From Polaribacter sp. NJDZ03 (GTDB taxonomy: Bacteria > Bacteroidota > Bacteroidia > Flavobacteriales > Flavobacteriaceae), in NCBI RefSeq assembly GCF_019263805.1, contig NZ_CP079195.1:1119501-1183500 (forward strand): 64,000 nt of DNA, given 5' to 3'. Below are positions 17,181 through 26,007 of the stretch, one piece after another; position 1 is the stretch's first letter, and each line of letters opens with the position of its first letter. Position numbers and translations under genes: made by a program. Below the pieces are notes generated by a model, which searched no databases, was not told where the DNA came from, and worked only from the letters and a program-made list of their open reading frames with translations.

Positions 17181-18676
17181 AAAAAATTAAACTAGTAGTA
17201 CTCGTAGCAATATTATTTATAAGCACAGTATCTGTAGCACAACAAAAACAATCAAATATATTTTTAGATAGAGATTTTTGGGGCACCAACCCAAGCGTAA
17301 AAATTATTGAACAAAAAATAGCAGAAGGGAACAACCCAAGTGAAATAAACAATCGCGGTTTTGATGGTGTAACCTATGCCATTTTGCAAAAAGCGCCAAA
17401 TGAAACCATTAAACATTTACTTTCTAAAGAAGGAAATGGCGTTAATAAAATTACACATGATAAGAGAACGTATGTTTTTTGGGCTGCTTATGTAGATAAT
17501 TTAGAACTGACGGCTTTTTTAATTAAAAACGGAGCAAATTTAAACCTTAAAGATTCTCATCAATCTTCTCCATTAACGTATGCTGCAAATGCAGGAAATA
17601 CGAATACTAAAATCTATGATTTATTTATAGAAAACGGAATAGATATAACAACTGATACCAACGGAAACGGAGCAAATGCTTTACTTTTATTACTTCCTTC
17701 ATTAAAAAATTTAGATTTATTAGATTATTTCACATCAAAAGGATTGTCTATAAACAGCACTGATAATGATGGAAACGGTGCTTTTAATTATGTTGCTAAA
17801 AAAGGAAATAAAGAACTGCTAGCCTTATTAATAGCCAAAGAATTACCTTATAAAAACTTAAATAAAAATGGTGAAAATGCTCTTTTATTAGCTACAAAAG
17901 GTGGTCGTGGAGGTTACAATTCTTTAGCCTTTTTAAAATATTTAAACAGTCTGGGGCTGGATGCAAATGTTGTAAATAAGGAAGGACAGAATGCACTACA
18001 CTTTTTAGCTTCAGGAAATAAAGACTTAGCTACTTTTAATTATTTTTTAAGCAAAAATGTAGATGTTAATCTTGCTGATAAGCAAGGAAATACACCTCTA
18101 ATAAATGCAGCAAGTAGAAATTCTTTAGAAGTTGTTACTTTTTTATCAGAAAAAACAGCATACCCTAATCATGTAAATAAAAAAGGAAATTCTGCACTTT
18201 CAATCGCCGTGAAAAATAATTCTAGTAACGTTGTAGCATATTTAATTAATCAAAAATCGGACTTAAATGTAACTGATGAAGACGGAAATACTTTAGCGTA
18301 TTATTTAATTAACAGCTTCAACGAAAAAAGAAATGATGATTTTGATTCAAAAAAGGACTTACTTCTTAAAAATGGTGTAAAATTAAATGAACTTCAAGGT
18401 GGTAACAATACGTTATTTCATATTGCATTAGATAAAGAAAATATCAATTTATTAAAAGAAGTAAATTCTTACGGTATAGATATAAATACAAAAAATGCCG
18501 AAGGGTATACGGTACTTCATTTAGCTGCTATGAAATCTAAGGATACTAAAATTATGGAATATTTATTAAGTATTGGAGCCGATAAAAATATACAAACCGA
18601 TTTTGAAGAATCTACTTACGATTTAGCTTCTGAGAACGAATTATTAGAAAAAACGGATATTAACTTTTTAAAATAA
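17177..18676 (+). CDS. Exported ankyrin-repeat protein
   Basis: 499 residues, with a signal peptide (about 1-22, ending SVA-QQ), then a stack of about 11-12 ankyrin-type repeats. Examples of repeat cores are NLELTAFLIKNGANLNLKD, GNTPLINAASRNSLEVVTF and GYTVLHLAAMKSKD. Such repeats make a protein-binding scaffold, here presumably periplasmic. The gene overlaps the DUF6607 gene by 4 bases (ATGA) and is followed by DUF2271 after 7 bases, so translational coupling is likely. The binding partner is unknown; within this operon a scaffold for the redox proteins is plausible but unproven. Confidence 0.9.
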   Translation: MKKIKLVVLVAILFISTVSVAQQKQSNIFLDRDFWGTNPSVKIIEQKIAEGNNPSEINNRGFDGVTYAILQKAPNETIKHLLSKEGNGVNKITHDKRTYVFWAAYVDNLELTAFLIKNGANLNLKDSHQSSPLTYAANAGNTNTKIYDLFIENGIDITTDTNGNGANALLLLLPSLKNLDLLDYFTSKGLSINSTDNDGNGAFNYVAKKGNKELLALLIAKELPYKNLNKNGENALLLATKGGRGGYNSLAFLKYLNSLGLDANVVNKEGQNALHFLASGNKDLATFNYFLSKNVDVNLADKQGNTPLINAASRNSLEVVTFLSEKTAYPNHVNKKGNSALSIAVKNNSSNVVAYLINQKSDLNVTDEDGNTLAYYLINSFNEKRNDDFDSKKDLLLKNGVKLNELQGGNNTLFHIALDKENINLLKEVNSYGIDINTKNAEGYTVLHLAAMKSKDTKIMEYLLSIGADKNIQTDFEESTYDLASENELLEKTDINFLK

Positions 18677-18683
18677 TAAAAAA

Positions 18684-19175
18684 ATGAAAACTAAAAATAT
18701 ATTTAAAATAACACCATTAATAATTGCAATTGCATTTGTGTTATTTAGTTTTAAGAGTAGTGAAACAAGTTCATATAAATGTATGATTCAGTTAACAAAT
18801 TATACTGGTGAAGGTGCCTATATTGTAATTTCATTACTAAATTCTGATGGAGAATATGAAGAAACTCTAAATGTTTTAGGAGACGATGATGAATGGTACT
18901 CTAACCTTACTGAATGGTGGAAGTTTCAAGGAACAAAACGTACAGACATAGATGCCGTTACAGGAGCAACTATTAGTGGTGGAGAACGCGCTATAAGTGT
19001 TATAAAAATTGATGACAGTAAAATAAATGCGGGTTATAAAATCCGTTTTGAAACTTCTGTTGAAAACCAGGAATACTACAAAGATGATGTGGAATTTGAA
19101 TTAACATCTGAAAACGTTAAATCTAAAATTGAAGGAAAAGGGTTTATTCGTTATATAAGAATTATGCCACAATAA
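18684..19175 (+). CDS. DUF2271 protein with a covalent-flavin (ApbE-type) motif
   Basis: 163 residues: one N-terminal membrane/signal segment (about 8-24), then a small beta-rich extracytosolic domain of the DUF2271 type. Residues 90-96 read DAVTGAT. This matches the consensus (D-x-x-S/T-G-A-T) at which ApbE-type transferases attach FMN to the last threonine (here Thr96). The protein would then be a periplasmic one-electron flavin carrier. It sits directly before the PepSY/flavodoxin/FNR reductase gene (10 bases), the expected electron donor. No ApbE gene is in the window, so flavinylation would need a transferase encoded elsewhere. The motif is seen; the function is inferred from known flavinylated systems. 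Confidence 0.85.
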   Translation: MKTKNIFKITPLIIAIAFVLFSFKSSETSSYKCMIQLTNYTGEGAYIVISLLNSDGEYEETLNVLGDDDEWYSNLTEWWKFQGTKRTDIDAVTGATISGGERAISVIKIDDSKINAGYKIRFETSVENQEYYKDDVEFELTSENVKSKIEGKGFIRYIRIMPQ

Positions 19176-19185
19176 AAAATTATAT

Positions 19186-21378
19186 ATGACGATTTCTATT
19201 TGGAGATATAGCCATTTAACCTTGGCTATATCTTCTGCTTTATTTATTCTATTAGCTTCTATAACTGGTATTATTTTAGCTTTTGAACCAATTTCTGACA
19301 AACTAAATCCTTATAATGTTGTAAATATTGATACTATTTCTATTTCTGAAACTGTGGCTGTTTTACAAAAAAATTATGATGAAGTTATTACTTTAGAAAT
19401 TGATAAAAATAGTTTTGTAGCGGCAAATGTTGTTTTAAAAAATGGCAAAAGTGATACTTTTTATATCAACCCAAAAACGGGTGAGAAAGTTGGTGAGCTT
19501 TTAGAAAAAAAACCAATTTTTGTATTTGCAACTAATTTACATCGTTCTTTATTTTTAAAATCGACAGGTAGGTTTATTATTGGTTTTGTTTCTTTTCTGC
19601 TTTTTTTAATTAGTGTAACAGGTGTTATTTTAATTGCAAAAAGACAAGGTGGGTTTTCTAAATTATTTTCTAAAATTGTACAAGAAAATTTTAATCAATA
19701 TTACCATATAATTATTGGTAAATACACTCTAATACCTATTATAATAATTACACTAACAGGGGTTTATTTATCTCTAGATCGTTTTTCTGTATTGCCAAAA
19801 GATAACAGTAAACATATAGAAATAACTTCAAAAAACACGACAGTAAACAATGCTACTTTTGAGTTTTTTAAAGCAACAAAATTAAATGAAGTTCTAAAAA
19901 TAGAATTCCCTTTTTCTAAAGATGAAGAAGATTATTATTACGTAAAGCTAAATGATAAAGAAGTAGCGGTAAATCAAATTACAGGGCAAGTTATAAGTAT
20001 AAAAAAACAGCCTTTAGTTGCATTTGCTGCCTATTACAGCTTATTACTTCATACAGGGAAAGGTTCTATTATATGGTCTATCGTTTTACTTTTTTCTTGT
20101 TTTGCTATTTTATTTTTTATCTATTCTGGTTTTGTCATGACTTTAAAAAGAAAAAAAACTACGACGTTAATTAAAAATAAATTTAACAAAGACCAAGCCG
20201 AATATATTATTCTTGTAGGTTCGGAAACAGGAAGTACATTTAATTTTGCAACTGTATTTTACAATGCTTTAATTAGCAATGGTAAAACAGTTTTTTTATC
20301 AGAATTAAACCAATATACAACCTATAAAAAAGCAACCAACATTATTATATTCGCTGCAACTTATGGTGAAGGAGAAGCACCTATAAACGCAAACAAATTC
20401 ATTGAAAAAATTACAAAAATACAGCCACAAAATGTTTTAAACTTTTCTGTAGTTGGTTTTGGTTCTAAAGAATATACCCAATATTGCAAGTATGCTATTT
20501 TGGTACATGCTAATTTACAAGTCCAAGAAAAATTTGTTCCTGTTTTGCCGCTTTCTAAAATAGATAACCAATCTTTTTCTGATTTTGACAAATGGGTTAA
20601 AGCATGGAATTCTTTTTATAAAATGGAACTTACCATAACTCAAGAAAGTCTTTTAAACTCTAAGAAAAAACAGCAAGAATTTAAAGTTATAAGTAAAACG
20701 AACATTAATATTGATCAAACTTTTTTAATTGAATTAAAACCGACTAAAAAAACAAAATTCGAATCTGGAGACTTACTTGCTATTACTCCTAAAAACGAAA
20801 CAAGAAGTCGCTTGTATTCAATTGCTAAAATTAACAATACCATTCTATTAAGCATTAAAAAACATGAATTAGGACTTTGTTCTACCTATTTTAACTCTTT
20901 ACAGAAAGATGATAAAATGGTTGCTAACATTCAAAGGAATGCGGCTTTTCATCTTCCGAAGAAAACAAAAGAAGTTATTTTAATTGCCAATGGAACCGGA
21001 ATTGCACCTTTTTTAGGTATGATTCATCAAAATAAATCTAAAACGAAAGTCCATTTATTTTGGGGAGGAAGAACAAAAGAATCTATTGAAATCTATAAAA
21101 AGAATATTCATACTGCTTTAGAAAACAAACACCTAAACTCATTTTATGACACATATTCTCAAGAGGGAAAAGAGAAAATATATGTTCAGGATTTAATAGC
21201 AAATCATGGAGCGTTAATTGCCAATACATTAAATAACGGAAATCTAATTATGATTTGCGGATCTATATCCATGTTAAAAGGTGTTACTAAAATATTAGAA
21301 GAAATTTCTGAAAAACATTTACAATCTTCATTAGATAAATTTAAAGAAAACAATCAAATAAAAACTGACTGTTACTAA
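19186..21378 (+). CDS. PepSY-TM / flavodoxin / ferredoxin-NADP reductase fusion (transmembrane diflavin reductase)
   Basis: 730 residues. The N-terminal third is a PepSY-associated membrane module with four helices (about 8-35, 122-147, 163-187, 283-312) and histidines near helix ends (WRYSHL, NLHRSL, YYHIIIG, LLHTGKG) that may bind haem. A flavodoxin domain follows with the FMN loop GSETGSTFNF (about 344-353) and ATYGEGEAP. An FNR-type module has the FAD motif RSRLYSIA (about 541) and NADPH segment GTGIAPFLG (about 601), plus FWGGRTKES. It resembles CysJ electronically but is membrane-bound. It should move electrons from NADPH across the inner membrane to periplasmic acceptors, here probably the DUF2271 flavoprotein, and finally ferric iron. 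Confidence 0.92.
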   Translation: MTISIWRYSHLTLAISSALFILLASITGIILAFEPISDKLNPYNVVNIDTISISETVAVLQKNYDEVITLEIDKNSFVAANVVLKNGKSDTFYINPKTGEKVGELLEKKPIFVFATNLHRSLFLKSTGRFIIGFVSFLLFLISVTGVILIAKRQGGFSKLFSKIVQENFNQYYHIIIGKYTLIPIIIITLTGVYLSLDRFSVLPKDNSKHIEITSKNTTVNNATFEFFKATKLNEVLKIEFPFSKDEEDYYYVKLNDKEVAVNQITGQVISIKKQPLVAFAAYYSLLLHTGKGSIIWSIVLLFSCFAILFFIYSGFVMTLKRKKTTTLIKNKFNKDQAEYIILVGSETGSTFNFATVFYNALISNGKTVFLSELNQYTTYKKATNIIIFAATYGEGEAPINANKFIEKITKIQPQNVLNFSVVGFGSKEYTQYCKYAILVHANLQVQEKFVPVLPLSKIDNQSFSDFDKWVKAWNSFYKMELTITQESLLNSKKKQQEFKVISKTNINIDQTFLIELKPTKKTKFESGDLLAITPKNETRSRLYSIAKINNTILLSIKKHELGLCSTYFNSLQKDDKMVANIQRNAAFHLPKKTKEVILIANGTGIAPFLGMIHQNKSKTKVHLFWGGRTKESIEIYKKNIHTALENKHLNSFYDTYSQEGKEKIYVQDLIANHGALIANTLNNGNLIMICGSISMLKGVTKILEEISEKHLQSSLDKFKENNQIKTDCY

Positions 21379-21390
21379 AAATTAAAAAAA

Positions 21391-21744
21391 ATGTGTCAAA
21401 AATCTAGAATAATATCCAGCGTTAAAAACGGAGAAATATCAATTTGTAAAGATTGTAATAATTATAACCTTATTTTTAATAATATATTTTTTCAGTTTGA
21501 TAAAGAACAACTGAATAAGTTTAGAGATTATGTTGCCGAAATAGATGTTAATTATTGGCTTGATTATAGTGCAAACACAACACAAAGAAGAAAAATACCG
21601 GTGCCAACTTTTCATCAGAATTTAGTGTTGGTTTTTGACTCTTATGAAATTGAAGAATTAAAAATACTTTTAGGCATTAACACCGGCAATAAAAGTAAAA
21701 TGATAACTACTACAGATATTGATTATAGTTTAATCTTGAATTAA
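21391..21744 (+). CDS. DUF6686 family small cytoplasmic protein
   Basis: 117 residues, no signal peptide. It opens MCQKSRIISSVKNGEISICKDC, with a CxxC pair, and carries a RRKIPVPTFHQNLVL segment that I associate with DUF6686. The function is unknown. Three cysteines in the first 22 residues could bind a metal. It follows the reductase by 12 bases and is the last tightly spaced gene of the operon. Confidence 0.8.
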   Translation: MCQKSRIISSVKNGEISICKDCNNYNLIFNNIFFQFDKEQLNKFRDYVAEIDVNYWLDYSANTTQRRKIPVPTFHQNLVLVFDSYEIEELKILLGINTGNKSKMITTTDIDYSLILN

Positions 21745-21848
21745 AACACGAATTCTAATTCATAAGCAACGGATTCTAAAACCCGTAAAATTAACCTCTA
21801 CTTCACCTCTACTTTTACAGTGTATTAACACTTAAAAACGTAGAAATT

Positions 21849-22943
21849 ATGAAAACTATATTAAAAAAATCAGTATTTGCAGCAGGTATAATTTTATTGA
21901 GCAGTCCATTTATCAGTTGTGATAATAAGAAAATAATAAAAGAAAATAAAGCTGTTGTTCTAGCAAACAACGTTACTCCTATTGCAAAAGAATCTACCGT
22001 AAAAGTTACCTCTAGAGCACCAATTGTTTTTATTGCAGGTTTTGATGTAGGTGATGAAACCTATTATGCAAATGCTAGAAGTTATTTTGAAGAAAAAAAC
22101 ATCAAAATAATAGACGGCCAGTATTCTTTAGAAGAAATAATTGTTTGGCTAAATAAAAATGACAACGGAAACCCTTATGGTGATGTTCATATTGTAAATA
22201 AAAGCAATCCTTATAAAGGTATGAATCTAGAAACCATTGTTAAAGGTGATAAAATTACCGCAGAAACTTTAAGAAAAACAATTAAACAAGGTACATTACC
22301 ATCGCTAAAAAATGTAGTTAATAATGATACCAGAATAGTTTTTCATGCTTCTGGATTAGTCGAAAATAAAGCCCTATTAAAAACGCTAAAAGATGCTTTA
22401 TCTGCGCAAACATTACCTAAAGTAATTGCATCTCCATATTACACTATTTTTAGCGGTAAATTTTCTAACTATTATTTAGCACAACCTTATTATGTGTTTT
22501 ATCCTACAGCTCATTCTCCAGGAAAGATAGATTTATCTAAAGAAATTGCTAATAAATATCCAGAAATAAAAGACATTAATTGGTATGATGCTTTAAATAA
22601 TGAAGAAGAAAGATATATTGGTGAAGCATATACAACACAGTTTGCTATACCCATTAAATGGGAATTTGGTTACCACAACACAGACAATGAAATGCCAATA
22701 TTTACTTCAGAAAAAGAAGTGATGGATTGGATTGAACAAAACGATGAATTAATGGTAGAAATGAACAATTATAACATTCCGTTAGATAAATATAGATGGA
22801 CCTGGAGTAGAAAAAACAGTACTTTAATTATTAGAGGTAGAACAACAGGCTTGGTGGTTTTAAAGCCTTTAATTAAACCGTATGGAGAATTAGAACACGT
22901 AGCACCAGATACAAATAACAAACGTTTGTATGCTATAAAATAA
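21849..22943 (+). CDS. Predicted lipoprotein of unknown family (possible degenerate caspase-like fold)
   Basis: 364 residues with a lipoprotein signal: the lipobox-like SSPFISC gives Cys25. After a linker the sequence alternates strands and helices: APIVFIAGFDVGDE, YGDVHIVNKSNPYKG, DTRIVFHASGLVEN and PKVIASPYYTIF. The spacing recalls caspase-like folds in which VHxxSHG and a later HGCG supply the His/Cys dyad; here both catalytic positions are replaced. I do not recognise a named family, and the fold idea is weak. It stands 104 bases after DUF6686 and ends at a strong terminator, so it may be a separate unit or the end of the reductase operon. Confidence 0.75.
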   Translation: MKTILKKSVFAAGIILLSSPFISCDNKKIIKENKAVVLANNVTPIAKESTVKVTSRAPIVFIAGFDVGDETYYANARSYFEEKNIKIIDGQYSLEEIIVWLNKNDNGNPYGDVHIVNKSNPYKGMNLETIVKGDKITAETLRKTIKQGTLPSLKNVVNNDTRIVFHASGLVENKALLKTLKDALSAQTLPKVIASPYYTIFSGKFSNYYLAQPYYVFYPTAHSPGKIDLSKEIANKYPEIKDINWYDALNNEEERYIGEAYTTQFAIPIKWEFGYHNTDNEMPIFTSEKEVMDWIEQNDELMVEMNNYNIPLDKYRWTWSRKNSTLIIRGRTTGLVVLKPLIKPYGELEHVAPDTNNKRLYAIK

Positions 22944-22960
22944 ATTAAAATAGAAACTGT

Positions 22961-23000
22961 AAAATACAACGTTTTTAGAAATTAAAAAACGTTGTATTTT
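22961..23000. terminator. Strong hairpin terminator after the lipoprotein gene
   Basis: Arms AAAATACAACGTTTTT and AAAAAACGTTGTATTTT surround a short loop, an almost perfect 16-bp stem ending in T-runs. It closes the DUF6607-lipoprotein region. Confidence 0.8.
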
Positions 23001-23121
23001 AGATTTCCATTACATAGCAATTACAATTTTAAAGGTCTTGAGCTAAAAAATGAAGGAAAATATTTTAACCATTAAACGTTATTACAAAAAATTTAAAATA
23101 AAGTAATGACGTTTAAATTAG

Positions 23122-23129
23122 TAAGTTTG
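23122..23129 (+). promoter_or_regulatory. -7 element ahead of the sensor kinase gene
   Basis: TAAGTTTG fits TAnnTTTG. Initiation would fall at about 23135, exactly at the first in-frame ATG. This raises the possibility that translation starts at the later ATG 23210. Confidence 0.5.
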
Positions 23130-23134
23130 TAATC

Positions 23135-25156
23135 ATGAAAATATTATTTACAATTTTATATTCACAACGTCATTCTGAAAGGAGAATAAGTGGAAACCTG
23201 CTAATTTTAATGTTTTTTCTTATTTTTTTTCTGATAAACTCCACACATTCTCAAAATCTTAATTTACAAAACTTCTCTATTTCAGATGGATTACCATCAA
23301 CCACTATAAATGATATTAATCAAGACGAAATAGGCTATTTATGGATTGCAACCGATAAAGGATACTCAAAATTTGATGGTGTAAATTTCACCAACTACAA
23401 GCAAGAAAAAGTAAATTGTATTTTTATTGAAAAAGATAAAATTTATATCGGGTTAAAAAACGGGCTTTTGGTCCTTCAAAATAATACATCTACCTTTTTT
23501 GAGAGTAAAGAAATCTTAAAAATAAGATCGATTCATAATAAAATTATTTTAGCTACTGTACAAGGTGTTTGTGAATTAAAAGAAAATTACATACAACCTT
23601 TAGAAATAAACACTCAAATAGATTTTTCTATTATTAATGATATTATTTCTAAGAATAACACCATTTATATAGCTTCTATAAAAGGTTTATGGAGTTTAGA
23701 CAAGTTATACAAACCTTTAAAAGCTGATAAAATTATACAAGAAAATACCACTTCTCTTTTATTAAATAACAATTATTTAATTGCAGCAACAGCTACTAAT
23801 AAATTAAAAATTTTTAATGAGAATACCATTATTAAAAGTATTTCTACTTTAGAAAAAATTTCATCTATTAGAAAGTTAAATGATGAAATTTGGGTAACCT
23901 CCAATAAAAATGGCATTGATGTTTTAGAAGCCAACACCTACATTTTTAAAAGAAAAATAAACAAATACAACACAGCTATTTCCAGCCAAGTAAACACTGT
24001 TTTTAAAGACAAGCAAAAGTCTATTTGGGTAGGAAGTATAAACAACGGTTTGTACAAATATAGTACTGAGATACCAATGATTAATCCAAAAGTGTTTATA
24101 GAAAGTGTTGCTGTTAATTATAAATTAATAGATTCTTTAAACCAAACAAAGCTAGCCTTAAAACCAAATGAAAATAACATTTCATTTTCTTTTAAAACAA
24201 TAGATTTAAAGAACCCAAAAAACATCGAATACCGTTACCTATTAAACAATGACTTTACGCCTTGGAGTTCTCAAAATAAAGTTGATTTTGCAAATTTAAA
24301 AGCAGGCAACTATCAATTTGTAGTGCAATCTAAAGAAGGTAGTTTGCTTAGTAAAAAAATAACTTTTTCATTTTTTATTGAAACACCTATTTATCAAAAA
24401 GCATGGTTTATAATATTATGTGGAGCCATTTTATGTCTGCTTTTAGCGCTTTTTGTTGAGCTATATATAAGAAAGCTGAATAAAAAAAATCAGCAAAAAA
24501 TGGATACTTTAAAAGTAGAAAATCATTTACTAACTTTAGAACAGAAAGCTTTACAGTTACAAATGAATCCGCATTTTATTTTTAATGTTTTAAACGGAAT
24601 AAAAGCGCTTGGTAATTCTGGAAATTCTAAAGAATTAAATAAGACAATTTCACAATTTTCAGTCCTTTTAAGAAGTGTTTTAAACAACTCTCGTTTAGAA
24701 GAAATTAGCTTAGAAGATGAAATAGATACTTTAAAAAACTATTTAGATTTAGAACAAAACATGAATTCAAAATCTTTTGAGTATCACATTGAAACTTCCT
24801 TAAATAACATAGATGCAGAAGAAATTTTAATTCCGCCAATGTTATTACAACCTTTTGTAGAAAACTGTATTAAACACGCTTTTCAGCCTAATAAAACTGA
24901 TGCAAAAATTAAACTTCTTTTTGAAGTAAGAAATAGATTCTTACATTTTACAATAGAAGATAATGGAATTGGTTTTCATCAATCTAAAAAAGAAAAATTG
25001 AAATCGAATCATCAATCTGTAGCATTAGAAGTTACTAAAGAGCGGATTCAGCATTTATCGAAGTATAACTCATTTTCTATTGAAGAAATAAAAGTACAAA
25101 ATGAAATAAAAGGAACAAAAGTTGGGTTTAAGATTCCACTAAAAACAGATTACTAA
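23135..25156 (+). CDS. LytS-type sensor histidine kinase with beta-propeller sensor
   Basis: 673 residues from ATG 23135 (about 648 from ATG 23210). Order: signal segment ending STHSQ; a two-component-regulator propeller of Reg_prop repeats (DINQDEIGYLWIATDKGYSKF, later DKQKSIWVGSINNGLYKY); a Y_Y_Y domain; one membrane helix (about 425-447); a coiled coil; the His_kinase domain with LQMNPHFIFNVLN (phosphoacceptor His); and an HATPase with VENCIKHAF and DNGIGF. It should sense an envelope signal and phosphorylate the LytTR regulator two genes downstream. The first 25 codons include a REP-like fragment, so the true start is uncertain. Confidence 0.92.
   Translation: MKILFTILYSQRHSERRISGNLLILMFFLIFFLINSTHSQNLNLQNFSISDGLPSTTINDINQDEIGYLWIATDKGYSKFDGVNFTNYKQEKVNCIFIEKDKIYIGLKNGLLVLQNNTSTFFESKEILKIRSIHNKIILATVQGVCELKENYIQPLEINTQIDFSIINDIISKNNTIYIASIKGLWSLDKLYKPLKADKIIQENTTSLLLNNNYLIAATATNKLKIFNENTIIKSISTLEKISSIRKLNDEIWVTSNKNGIDVLEANTYIFKRKINKYNTAISSQVNTVFKDKQKSIWVGSINNGLYKYSTEIPMINPKVFIESVAVNYKLIDSLNQTKLALKPNENNISFSFKTIDLKNPKNIEYRYLLNNDFTPWSSQNKVDFANLKAGNYQFVVQSKEGSLLSKKITFSFFIETPIYQKAWFIILCGAILCLLLALFVELYIRKLNKKNQQKMDTLKVENHLLTLEQKALQLQMNPHFIFNVLNGIKALGNSGNSKELNKTISQFSVLLRSVLNNSRLEEISLEDEIDTLKNYLDLEQNMNSKSFEYHIETSLNNIDAEEILIPPMLLQPFVENCIKHAFQPNKTDAKIKLLFEVRNRFLHFTIEDNGIGFHQSKKEKLKSNHQSVALEVTKERIQHLSKYNSFSIEEIKVQNEIKGTKVGFKIPLKTDY
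23165..23200. repeat. REP-like fragment at the 5' end of the kinase gene
   Basis: The stretch starting CAACGTCATTCTGAAAGG and running to GGAAACCTG reads as RHSERRISGNL in the coding frame. That peptide is the familiar translation of a dispersed Bacteroidota palindromic repeat. Only one arm is recognisable, so it is a partial copy. Confidence 0.5.
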
Positions 25157-25160
25157 AAAA

Positions 25161-26006
25161 ATGGAAAGAAGAAAATTTATAAAAAACACTGTACTTACAG
25201 GAATTGGAGCAAGTATTGTGGGTGGACTTTATTCTTGGCAAATAGAACCTTTTTGGTTGGAATTTGTACACGTAAAAATGCCCATTAAAAATTTACCAAA
25301 AAACTTAATAGGAAAAACATTAATGCAAATTAGTGATGTTCATGTGGGAAATAAATTTGATCGTAAATATATTATTGATTCTTTTAAAAAAGCAAGTCTT
25401 TACAATCCAGATTTTGTAGTGTATACGGGCGATTTTGTTTCTTATGAAACACCAGAACAATTTAATCAATTAGAAGAAGTTTTTAAATATGCCGTAAACG
25501 GAAAACTAGGAACTGCAGGAGTTTTAGGAAATCATGACTATGGTATTAATTGGTTAGAACCAAAGGTTGCAGATACTATATCTAATATTTTAGATCGAAA
25601 AAACATTACTATTCTAAGAAACGATGAAATTAGTTTTAATGGTTTAAATTTTCTTGGTATTGATGATTATTGGGGTTCTAATTTTAATCCTGTAAATGTT
25701 ATGAATAGGTACGATGCTAAAAAAGCAAATGTAGTTCTATGCCATAACCCAGATGTTTGCGACTTAAATGTTTGGAATAATTATAAAGGATGGATTTTGT
25801 CTGGACACACACACGGAGGACAAGTAAAACCTCCTTTTTTAAACCCACCTATTCTACCTGTAGAAAACAAAAGATACTCCTCTGGTCAATTTGACCTGTA
25901 TGATGGAAGAACTTTATATATAAATAGAGCACTCGGAAATTTATACCAAGTAAGATTAAATGTAAGACCAGAAATAACCATTTTTGAATTAGAAGAAGAA
26001 GCATAA
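25161..26006 (+). CDS. Metallophosphoesterase (YkuE/YaeI-like), exported or membrane-anchored
   Basis: 281 residues. The N-terminus MERRKFIKNTVLTGIGAS resembles a twin-arginine-like or anchor signal. The calcineurin-like core has all metal motifs: ISDVHVG (DxH), YTGDFVS (GD), GNHDYG (GNHD) and LSGHTHGGQ (GHxH). Relatives act on phospholipid headgroups or nucleotides at the membrane. It lies 4 bases after the kinase gene and 1 base before the response regulator gene, so it is cotranscribed with that pair and may be part of the signalling response, for example by modifying the signal. Confidence 0.92.
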   Translation: MERRKFIKNTVLTGIGASIVGGLYSWQIEPFWLEFVHVKMPIKNLPKNLIGKTLMQISDVHVGNKFDRKYIIDSFKKASLYNPDFVVYTGDFVSYETPEQFNQLEEVFKYAVNGKLGTAGVLGNHDYGINWLEPKVADTISNILDRKNITILRNDEISFNGLNFLGIDDYWGSNFNPVNVMNRYDAKKANVVLCHNPDVCDLNVWNNYKGWILSGHTHGGQVKPPFLNPPILPVENKRYSSGQFDLYDGRTLYINRALGNLYQVRLNVRPEITIFELEEEA

Positions 26007-26007
26007 T

